DNA of 52,239 nt from Planctomycetota bacterium (lineage in GTDB: Bacteria; Planctomycetota; UBA1135; UBA2386), in NCBI GenBank assembly GCA_016794425.1, contig JAEUHR010000045.1, positions 1-52,239 on the forward strand. The letters are read 5' to 3'. Shown here in pieces: positions 41,937-50,764 of the stretch. The notes beneath the pieces are model-generated. The model ran no database searches and was not told where the DNA came from. It saw only the letters and a program-made list of their open reading frames with translations. The position numbers and the translations under genes are program-made. Every line of letters starts with the position of its first letter. Position 1 is the first letter of the stretch.

Positions 41937-42484
41937 GAGGTCCCCTCCGCACGCGGCGGGCTGGTGCTGAACGACTGGCCGTCGCGCAGGTGCGGCACGC
42001 CGTGGTAGTCGGCCGGGTACAGGTAGTCCTTGCGCAGCGGGTGGCCCTGCCAGTCGTCGGGCATCAGGATGCGCCGCAGCTGTGGGTGGCCGGTGAAGGT
42101 CACGCCGAACAGGTCGAACACCTCGCGCTCGAAGTAGATCGCGGCCGGCCAGACCGCGGCCACGCTCGGCACCGCGCACGCCTGCCGCGGCGCGAACACC
42201 TCGAGCGTGATCTTGTGCCGGTGCGCGTAGCTGAACAGCAGGTAGACGACCGCGATGTCGTCGCGCGGCGGCGTGTAGGGGAACTGCAGCAGGTCGACCG
42301 CGGTCAGGTCCATCAGCGCGTCGAACCGCAGCGCCGGATCGTCGCGCAGGCACCGCGCCACGTCGGCCACCGCCGCCGCGGGCACGTGCAGGAACGGCCG
42401 GCCGTTGCTGGCGCGCTGGTCGCCGACCTCGGGGCAGACGGAGCGCACCGCGGCGGCGATCTGCTCGTGCGACAGCGCGGTCAC
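41933..42484 (-). CDS. nuoC: NADH-quinone oxidoreductase subunit C (30-kDa subunit)
   Basis: 183 residues. Conserved region EREVFDLFGVTFTGHPQLRR followed by ILMPDDWQGHPLRKDYLYPA, the classic 30-kDa subunit signature. The GTG at 42484 overlaps the nuoB stop (GTGA); the open frame upstream of it lacks similarity. It is a peripheral-arm scaffold protein. Separate from nuoD. Confidence 0.94.
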   Translation of the reverse strand: MTALSHEQIAAAVRSVCPEVGDQRASNGRPFLHVPAAAVADVARCLRDDPALRFDALMDLTAVDLLQFPYTPPRDDIAVVYLLFSYAHRHKITLEVFAPRQACAVPSVAAVWPAAIYFEREVFDLFGVTFTGHPQLRRILMPDDWQGHPLRKDYLYPADYHGVPHLRDGQSFSTSPPRAEGTS

Positions 42485-43074
42485 GCCCTGCCCCCGTCGC
42501 CGGCCGGCGCGTCGGGCGGCGGCAGCTGGCAGCGCGCGCCGAACGGCGCCTCGTGGCCGGCGACCACGTGCGGCTCCGTGCTGCGTTCGCCGAGCGTGCG
42601 GTAGCGGCGCACGCGTTCGCGCAGCGCCATCACGCCGTCGATCAGCGCCTCGGGCCGCGGCGGGCAGCCGGGCACGTAGACGTCGACCGGCACGTACTTG
42701 TCGATGCCGTTCAGCACCGAGTAGCTCCACTTGCTGAACGGGCCGCCGCTGTTCGCGCACGAGCCCATGCTGACCACCCAGCGCGGCTCGCCCATCTGCT
42801 CCCACAGCGTGCGCACGCGGCTCGCCATCTTGTGCGTGATCGTGCCGGCCACGATCATCAGGTCGGCCTGCCGCGGCGTCGCGCGCGGGATCATGCCGAG
42901 CCGGTCGACGTCGTAACGCGGCCCGCCGGCCTGCATCAGTTCGATGCCGCAGCAGGCGGTCGCGAACAGCAGGTAGAACAGCGAGTGTTCCTTGCCCCAG
43001 GCCAGGAACTCGTCGACCGCGGTCAGGTGGATGCGATCGTCGAACGCGTCGCCGGGTCCTTCACGTCGGGTCAT
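42481..43074 (-). CDS. nuoB: NADH-quinone oxidoreductase subunit B
   Basis: 197 residues. Carries cluster N2, the last iron-sulphur centre before quinone; ligands are visible in FATACCGIELMQAGG (the tandem cysteines), VSMGSCANSGGPF and VPGCPPRPEALI. The ATG at 43074 overlaps the nuoA stop (ATGA). A C-terminal extension of about 35 residues (HVVAGHEAPFGARCQLPPPD) follows the core. Confidence 0.95.
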   Translation of the reverse strand: MTRREGPGDAFDDRIHLTAVDEFLAWGKEHSLFYLLFATACCGIELMQAGGPRYDVDRLGMIPRATPRQADLMIVAGTITHKMASRVRTLWEQMGEPRWVVSMGSCANSGGPFSKWSYSVLNGIDKYVPVDVYVPGCPPRPEALIDGVMALRERVRRYRTLGERSTEPHVVAGHEAPFGARCQLPPPDAPAGDGGRA

Positions 43075-43556
43075 GGCCGTGCGCCTCCGTTCGTCGCCGG
43101 CCGGTCGCCCTCGACGGTGCGGTCCCAGGCGAAGCCTGAGCGCGCGCCGACCCAGCACAGCGCGAGGCCGAGCGCGAACACGAACGCCGCGACCTCGGCG
43201 AACACGAGGCCGCCGCGGCCGAGGCCGAGCCAGTGCAGGCAGCGCGGCAGCACCGGCCACAGCAGCGCCAGTTCGACGTCGCAGACCAGGAACGCCAGCG
43301 CGACGGTCGTGAAGCGGTTGTTGAACCGGAACCACGCCGAACCCTGCGGCTCCTCGCCGCACTCGTAGGTCGACAGCCGGCCGGCCGGCGGCGCGATGCG
43401 GTCCAGCACCCGCGTGACGACGCGCACGACCAGCAGCGCGGCGCCGACGACCACGAACGCGAGCAGTCCGACCACGACGACGCTGGCCCACGCGCTGCGT
43501 GGATCGCCGGATGCGGTGGCTTCGAACGGGATCGGAACGCCGGGCAGGCCTGACAT
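43071..43556 (-). CDS. nuoA: NADH-quinone oxidoreductase subunit A
   Basis: 161 residues. Three helices with the family block YECGEEPQGSAWFRFNNRFT and FLVCDVELALLWPVL. The ATG at 43556 (MSGLPGVPIPF) is preferred over an upstream in-frame TTG (43598). The TTG overlaps the -35 box of the promoter candidate found here and would lie outside the transcript. It is the first gene of the nuo operon, and no nuoE, nuoF or nuoG lies among the genes that follow. Confidence 0.93.
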   Translation of the reverse strand: MSGLPGVPIPFEATASGDPRSAWASVVVVGLLAFVVVGAALLVVRVVTRVLDRIAPPAGRLSTYECGEEPQGSAWFRFNNRFTTVALAFLVCDVELALLWPVLPRCLHWLGLGRGGLVFAEVAAFVFALGLALCWVGARSGFAWDRTVEGDRPATNGGARP

Positions 43557-43569
43557 TTCGCGGCCGAGC

Positions 43570-43598
43570 AGGGTAGCGAACGGGCAGGCCCGGGACAA
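43570..43598 (-). promoter_or_regulatory. candidate nuo operon promoter
   Basis: Minus strand: TTGTCC (43593-43598), exactly 17 bp, TACCCT (43570-43575), then 13 bp to the nuoA ATG. The surrounding TCGCTACCCTGCTCG nearly repeats the efp promoter. Expected transcript leader is about 5-7 nt, too short for a Shine-Dalgarno. The rest of the 120-bp gap to cstA shows no clear promoter on the other strand. Confidence 0.6.
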
Positions 43599-43676
43599 CG
43601 AACACGCGGCGCCGGTGGCGCCGGCCGATCACCGCACCCTCGCGCCCGGACCGCCGACCGGGCAGCATGCGCGGCC

Positions 43677-45383
<1,707 letters not shown>

Positions 45384-45393
45384 GACCGCGGCC

Positions 45394-46524
45394 ATGCGCC
45401 GCCTGCTCGCCGCCGTGTTCGCCGCCGCCACCTGCCTGCCGGCCCAGGCACCGGCCGCACGGTTCGCGAACGGACCGCCGACGGAGCCGGCGTGGTTCCC
45501 GCTCGCGGTGTGGCTGCAGTCGCCGCACCACGCCGGCCGCTACCGGGAACTCGGCGTCAATCTGTTCATCGGCCTGTGGCAGGGCCCGACGCAGGCGCAG
45601 CTCGACGCGCTCGACGCGGCCGGCATGAAGGTGATCTGCGAGCAGAACGAGGTCGGCCTCGCGCACCGCGGCGGCACGATCATAGGCTGGATGCACCAGG
45701 ACGAACCCGACAACGCGCAGGCCCGAGCGGTCGGCTACGGCCCGCCGGTCGCGCCGGCCGAGATCGCGCGCCGCTACGAAGCGATGCGCAAGGCCGACCC
45801 GACGCGGCCGGTGTTCCTGAACCTCGGCCAGGGTGCCGCCTGGGACGGCTGGCACGGCCGCGGCGTGCGCACGAACCACCCCGAGGACTACCCCGAGTAC
45901 CTGAAGGGCTGCGACATCGGCTGCTTCGACATCTACCCGGTCACGCACACGCACCGCGACGTGCAGGGCAGGCTCGAGTGGGTCGCGCGCGGCGTGCAGC
46001 GGCTGCGGCAGGGCTGCCGCGACCAGAAGCCGATCTGGGCCTGCATCGAGGCCACGCACATCGACAACCAAGACGTGCGGCCGACGCCGCAGCAGGTGCA
46101 GGACGAGGTCTGGCTCGCGATCTGCGCCGGCGCACAGGGCATCGTCTGGTTCGCGCACCAGTTCGCGCCGTCGTTCGTCGAGGCGGGCCTGCTGCAGCAC
46201 GACGAGATCCGCGACGCGGTGCGCGACGTCCATGCGGCGGTGCTGGCGGTGGCGCCGGTGCTGCACGCGGAACGCGCCGACGCCGCGGTCGTGGTGACGA
46301 CCAGGCCGAAGGCCGAAGTCGCCGTGCGCGCGCACCGGCACGACGGCGCGCTGCACGTGTTCGTCGCGTCGCTGGCGCCCGGACCGGTGACCGCGCGCGT
46401 GCAGCTGCGCGAACGCAAGGCGGCGCAGGTGCGCATCGACGGCGGTGCCGCCGCAGCGCTGCAGGACGGCGCCTGCACCGTCGCGCTGCGCGGCTACGGC
46501 CACGCGCACCTCGTCGTCGAGTAG
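45394..46524 (+). CDS. secreted TIM-barrel, glycoside-hydrolase-like protein
   Basis: 376 residues. Signal peptide MRRLLAAVFAAATCLPAQA. The body reads like a (beta/alpha)8 glycosidase of the beta-galactosidase-like kind: FPLAVWLQSPHHAGRYRELG, NLFIGLWQGPT, IIGWMHQDEPDNAQ (an acid/base-type Asp-Glu), FLNLGQGAAW, CDIGCFDIYPVTH, KPIWACIEATHI (a second candidate Glu), GAQGIVWFAHQF. A small beta-sandwich ends the protein (about 310-376). The order of the two acidic strand ends supports retaining-type chemistry, but I cannot name the family or the sugar. It is separated from cstA by 10 bp and converges with the next gene, 9 bp away. Confidence 0.7.
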   Translation: MRRLLAAVFAAATCLPAQAPAARFANGPPTEPAWFPLAVWLQSPHHAGRYRELGVNLFIGLWQGPTQAQLDALDAAGMKVICEQNEVGLAHRGGTIIGWMHQDEPDNAQARAVGYGPPVAPAEIARRYEAMRKADPTRPVFLNLGQGAAWDGWHGRGVRTNHPEDYPEYLKGCDIGCFDIYPVTHTHRDVQGRLEWVARGVQRLRQGCRDQKPIWACIEATHIDNQDVRPTPQQVQDEVWLAICAGAQGIVWFAHQFAPSFVEAGLLQHDEIRDAVRDVHAAVLAVAPVLHAERADAAVVVTTRPKAEVAVRAHRHDGALHVFVASLAPGPVTARVQLRERKAAQVRIDGGAAAALQDGACTVALRGYGHAHLVVE

Positions 46525-46533
46525 GCGCCGCGG

Positions 46534-47991
46534 TCAGCGCCCGCCGCGCCGCGCCAGCAGCGCCCGCGCGAACGGCACCAGGGCCGCGCCGGCGGCGGCG
46601 TTGCCGCGCACGTTCCAGTGTGTGTCGCGGCGCAGGTAGAGGTGCCGGTCGCCGTCGGCCAGCGGCGCCTCTTTGCGCAGCACCTCGGTGAGGTCGAGGC
46701 ACGGCAGGCCGGCCTCGGCGCAGAACGCGACCAGCCGGTCGCGCAGCCCCCACCGCTGCGGCGGCGCGGCGCCGGCGGGCCAGGCGGCCGCGAGCCGCCC
46801 CCACAGCGCGTCCTCGACCATGCACTCGTCGGGGATCAGCAGCAGCGCGAACGGCACGTCGGCGCAGCGCGCCTGCATCGCGCGCAGTTCGGCCAGCAGC
46901 GCCGGCAGCCGCGGCGCCGGATCGCAGGCGACGCGCGCGCGCGCCAGTTCGAGTTCGAGGAACGCCGCTTCGGTGAACGTGCCCGGCTCGCGCGCCGGGT
47001 CGTGCAGCCACGGTTCGGCCGCCGCCAGGTTGCCGAGCCGCACGAGGCCCGCGTCGACGCCGGGGCCGAGCAGCCGCGCTATGCGGCGCGGCACCTCGCA
47101 CAGCAGCACGTTGCCGCGGTCGAACCAGTCCGCCAACACCCGGTCGAGGCCGCTCCACGGCGGCGTCTCGGCGAGGTCGTTGCCGAGGAACAGCGCGACG
47201 AGGACCGCGTCGGGGCGCCGCGGCAGCACCACCGTCGTCAGCAGATGGTGGTACTCGGCCGGGCCGAGCCCGGCCCAGCCGACGTTCCAGACCGCGGTGC
47301 CGTCGAGTTCGCGTTCGGCGACGGTCGTGTAGTGGTACGCGTGCGGCACGACGCCGGCGCTGAACGAGTCGCCGACCACGGCCAGCACCGGCCCGCGCTG
47401 CGGCCCCGGCGGCTCGAACGGCGCGTCGACGCAGCCGTCGGCATTGGTGCGGAAGCCGAAGTGGTCGCCGCCGGGCGCGAACGCGTGCACGCGCAGCCGC
47501 TCCTCCACCTGCGCCGAACGGGCGGCCCACAGCGGCCCGGGCGCGAGCCAGCGCAGCGTGCGCAGCGCCGTCTCGCCGACCAGCAGCAGCAGTGCCACCG
47601 CGAGCAGCAGCAGCGCCGGCCGCGACGGCCGCCGCGCGGCGGCGGGTGCCCGGGCGACCGCGGCGCCGACCAGCGCCGCGAAGGCGACGCCGGCGATGCC
47701 GACGCGGCCGCGGCGGTAGTCGCCGGCCAGCAGCGCGTAGCCGAACCACAGCAGCACGGCGGCGACGAACGCGCAGCGCAGCCCGAAGCCCGGTGGCGGC
47801 GGCCGGCGCCAGACCCGCCACCAGCCCGCCAGCAGCGCCAGCGCGGCCGCCCCGGCGGCCGCGACCACGACCACGTCCTGCCAGGTCCGCAGCCCGCCGT
47901 GCTTCTGCCAGACGAACACGGCGCCGGCGCCGTAGACCGCCGTCGCGAGGGCGAGGCAGGTCGCGGTCGGCCAGCGGCGCGGAGACGGCAT
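46534..47991 (-). CDS. membrane SGNH/GDSL hydrolase-like protein
   Basis: 485 residues. Four hydrophobic helices fill the first 140 residues (LALATAVYGAGAVFVW, VVVVAAAGAAALALLAGWW, CAFVAAVLLWFGYALLAG, ALLLLAVALLLLVGETAL). The SGNH domain follows: block I VLAVVGDSFSAGVV (nucleophile Ser), block II-like NVGWAGLGPAEYH, block III ALFLGNDLAETP, block V LRRDTHWNVRGNAAAG (Asp and His of the triad). This resembles the AlgX/AlgJ-type SGNH proteins that O-acetylate or deacetylate extracellular polysaccharides; the exact reaction is unknown. The ATG at 47991 is chosen as the first start before the helices. Confidence 0.82.
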   Translation of the reverse strand: MPSPRRWPTATCLALATAVYGAGAVFVWQKHGGLRTWQDVVVVAAAGAAALALLAGWWRVWRRPPPPGFGLRCAFVAAVLLWFGYALLAGDYRRGRVGIAGVAFAALVGAAVARAPAAARRPSRPALLLLAVALLLLVGETALRTLRWLAPGPLWAARSAQVEERLRVHAFAPGGDHFGFRTNADGCVDAPFEPPGPQRGPVLAVVGDSFSAGVVPHAYHYTTVAERELDGTAVWNVGWAGLGPAEYHHLLTTVVLPRRPDAVLVALFLGNDLAETPPWSGLDRVLADWFDRGNVLLCEVPRRIARLLGPGVDAGLVRLGNLAAAEPWLHDPAREPGTFTEAAFLELELARARVACDPAPRLPALLAELRAMQARCADVPFALLLIPDECMVEDALWGRLAAAWPAGAAPPQRWGLRDRLVAFCAEAGLPCLDLTEVLRKEAPLADGDRHLYLRRDTHWNVRGNAAAGAALVPFARALLARRGGR

Positions 47992-48052
47992 GGCCGGCCA
48001 GCAGAGCGCGACCGCCCGCCGCGGCAAGAGGGCCGATGTGTTTCGCCCGCCG

Positions 48053-50764
48053 TCAGGGCCGGCGGCGACCGCGCTGCCGGGCGCGTTCGAGCGCGCCGAG
48101 CACGCCCTCGGCCGGCGGCGGCGACGGTGGCGACGGTGGCAGGGCGGGTGCCGACGGTGGCGGCGTCGGTGCCGACGGCAGGGTCGGCGTCGCCGCCGGC
48201 GCCACTGCGGGCGCCGCCGCGCGCCGCCACCGCAGCGACGGCAGTTCGACGTGCAGCCGCCGCACCGCGATCTCGAGCAGCAGCACCAGCACCGCCGCCA
48301 GCGCTGCGAACGGACCGAGGTCGAGTCGGCCGCGGCTCGTGCGCGGGCCGGCGACGACCGCGTCGGCGGCCGGTTGCACGCTGCCGCCGGTCGCCAGCGC
48401 GAGGCGCCGCAGCAGCCGTTCGCCGGCGCGGGGATCGGGCTCGGGCTGCCACTCGGGCGAGTACGGCAGGCACAGCGGCGGCACGCGCACCGTGGCGCCG
48501 GCGACCTGCACCGCGGCGCGGTAGACGCCGTCGGCGCGCAGCGGCACGCGCGCCAGCAGCCGACCCGGCGCCGGCCGTTCGAACACGAGGTCCTCGCTGC
48601 GGCCGTCCGGCGTGGTGACGACGCCGCGCGCGGTGTCGAGCAGCGCCGCCTGCGCCGCGTCGACCTCGAGCGCGATCCGGCCCTCGCTGCCGACGCGGCT
48701 CGCATCGACGTAGAGCCCGGCGTGCTGGCCGCCGCCGAGCCAGCGCACCAGCGTGGCGAAGAAGTCGCCGTAACGGTCCCAGTCGGCGAGCCCGCCGGCC
48801 AGCGGGCCGTCGACTTCGCCGAGGAACGCGGCCGTGCGGCCGAGCCCGGCCTGCCGGTACGACAGCAGCGGCGCCGCGTGTTCGTCCTGCGCGATCAGCG
48901 CCACCTCGGCCTCGGGCCGCCGCCACGCCAGCGTGTAGCCGCCGAGCTCGGGGAACGTGGCCGGCACGTCGCCGAGCTGGCGCAGGCCCGGCAGCGCCGC
49001 GGCGGTGGTCGGCTGTTCGACCATCGACGAGCGCGCGACCTGGATCGTCTCCTGCGCGAACACGCGCGGCAGGTCGTTCGCGTCGAGCACGAACTGGCAG
49101 CGGCCGTTGCCGAGCCGCGCGATCTCGCGCAGCAGTTCGGCGTCGCTGTCGGTCTCGCTGCCGAGGCCGATCACCGACACGGTGACGCCGCTGCGCACCA
49201 GTTCGGGCACGAAGCTGCGGTAGTCGCCGGGCTCCTCGGCGTCGGCGGCGTCGGCGAACAACAGGATGTGGCGGTTCTGCTGTGTGCTGGCGGCGAGCTG
49301 CTGCGCGGCCGCGAACAGCGCCGCGCCGACGTAGATGCCGCCGCCCATCGATTCGATCGTGCGCACCTGCGCCGCCAGCGCCGCGCGGTCGGTGACCGGC
49401 TGCAGCGGCACCACCGTGTGCGGCGCCGAGTCGACCGCGATCACCGCGACCGCGTCGATCGGCGACAGCAGTTCGATCGCCGACGCGGCGCCGATGTCGG
49501 CGAGCTGCATTTTGGTCTGGCCGCCGGCGTCGACCTGCATCGAACCCGACCGGTCGAGCGCGATCGCCATCGCCAGGCCGAAGCGCCGCTGCTCCTCGCG
49601 CAGCTCCATCGTCACCGGCAGCACCTGCTCGACCGGCGTCTTGTGGAAGCCGCCGATGCCGAAGCTGGCCTTGCCGCCGGTCATCAGCAGGCCGCCGCCG
49701 AGGTCCTCGACCCAGCGTTGCAGTACGCCCATCGCGCCGGGAGGCAGTTCGCCGGCGGGCACGTCCTCGAGCACGACGCAGGCGGTGCCGTCGAGCGCGC
49801 CGAGCGACAGCGGCGCGCGCGGCGGCGCGACCGCGTCGACGTCGAAACCGGCCGCGCGCAACGACCGCGTCAGCCGATCCTCGCGGCCGCCCGGCGTCAC
49901 GCAGACGACGCGGCGCGGCGCCGTCGCGCGCACGACGCAGAGGCCGCGGTCGTTCCACGGCACCGGATCGCCGGCGCGCTGCACCTCGACCGCCAGCTCG
50001 TGCTGGCCCGGCCGCAGCAGCGTGCGGCGGAACTGCAGCACGTTGCGCCCCGGCTGCAGCGTGGCGTCGCCCTCGCGCACGACCTCGCCGTCGGCCAGGA
50101 GCCGCCAGTGCGCGATCCCGGCGCGGTCGCTGACGACCACGGCCGCGAGTGCGAACGGCTCGCCGAGCGCGACCGCGGCCGGTGCCTGCAGTTCCACCAC
50201 CGCCGTGTCGGCGCCGGCCGCACGCGGCACGTGGTGCGTGTCGATGCGCAGACCCTGCCGCACGACCGCGCGCGCGGCAGCCTCGAGGTCGCCGCCACGG
50301 TGCTCGCCGTCGCTCCAGACCAGCAGCGAACCGTGGCGGCCCGGCGGCACCAGCGCGGCGCCGGCCAGCACCGCGGCCGCGAGGTCGGTGCCGTCGCGGT
50401 CGAGCACGCGTTCGGCGTCGGGCCACACGAACGGCGCGCGCGGCGGCGCCGACACCGCCGGCTGGCGGCCGAACGCGACCACGCCGAGCCGGTCGCCGGG
50501 CCGCAGCGCCGCACCGACCGCGGCCGCGAACTCGCGCAGCTCGCCGTCGCCGCTCGGCATCGAGCGCGAACGGTCGACCACCAGCACGACGTCGCGCCCG
50601 TCGCGTTCGCCGGGCCACGACGGCTGCGCCAGCAGCGCGGCCAGCAGCGCGAGCAGCAGCACGCGCAGCGCACCGACCAGCGGCCGCGGCCACAGCCGGC
50701 GCCGCAGCCACAGCGCCGCCAGCGGCAGCAGCAGGAACGCCTCGGGATGCACGAACTCGATCAC
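48053..50764 (-). CDS. BatA-like membrane protein with two von Willebrand A domains and a GATase-like middle
   Basis: 903 residues. Start: the GTG at 50764 overlaps the upstream gene's stop (GTGA) and begins VIEFVHPEAFLLLPLAALWL, the N-terminal helix pattern of BatA/aerotolerance proteins; an ATG at 50788 is the alternative. A second helix (about 33-46) precedes the first VWA domain (about 58-190; MIDAS Asp64-x-Ser-x-Ser in VVDRSRSM). A Rossmann-like segment about 285-395 looks like a glutamine-amidotransferase-fold domain (VVLEDVPAGELPPGAM, LGGGLLMTGG) and contains a second VWA (from Asp404, ALDRSGSM). Near the C-terminus one more helix is followed by a Pro/Ala tail. Function unknown; probably envelope-associated. 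Confidence 0.85.
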   Translation of the reverse strand: MIEFVHPEAFLLLPLAALWLRRRLWPRPLVGALRVLLLALLAALLAQPSWPGERDGRDVVLVVDRSRSMPSGDGELREFAAAVGAALRPGDRLGVVAFGRQPAVSAPPRAPFVWPDAERVLDRDGTDLAAAVLAGAALVPPGRHGSLLVWSDGEHRGGDLEAAARAVVRQGLRIDTHHVPRAAGADTAVVELQAPAAVALGEPFALAAVVVSDRAGIAHWRLLADGEVVREGDATLQPGRNVLQFRRTLLRPGQHELAVEVQRAGDPVPWNDRGLCVVRATAPRRVVCVTPGGREDRLTRSLRAAGFDVDAVAPPRAPLSLGALDGTACVVLEDVPAGELPPGAMGVLQRWVEDLGGGLLMTGGKASFGIGGFHKTPVEQVLPVTMELREEQRRFGLAMAIALDRSGSMQVDAGGQTKMQLADIGAASAIELLSPIDAVAVIAVDSAPHTVVPLQPVTDRAALAAQVRTIESMGGGIYVGAALFAAAQQLAASTQQNRHILLFADAADAEEPGDYRSFVPELVRSGVTVSVIGLGSETDSDAELLREIARLGNGRCQFVLDANDLPRVFAQETIQVARSSMVEQPTTAAALPGLRQLGDVPATFPELGGYTLAWRRPEAEVALIAQDEHAAPLLSYRQAGLGRTAAFLGEVDGPLAGGLADWDRYGDFFATLVRWLGGGQHAGLYVDASRVGSEGRIALEVDAAQAALLDTARGVVTTPDGRSEDLVFERPAPGRLLARVPLRADGVYRAAVQVAGATVRVPPLCLPYSPEWQPEPDPRAGERLLRRLALATGGSVQPAADAVVAGPRTSRGRLDLGPFAALAAVLVLLLEIAVRRLHVELPSLRWRRAAAPAVAPAATPTLPSAPTPPPSAPALPPSPPSPPPAEGVLGALERARQRGRRRP

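Noticed and set aside
43071..43598. nuoA start at 43598 (TTG, MSRACPF)
   Set aside because: This start lies on the -35 box of the best promoter candidate in the gap, and the extra residues have no family similarity.
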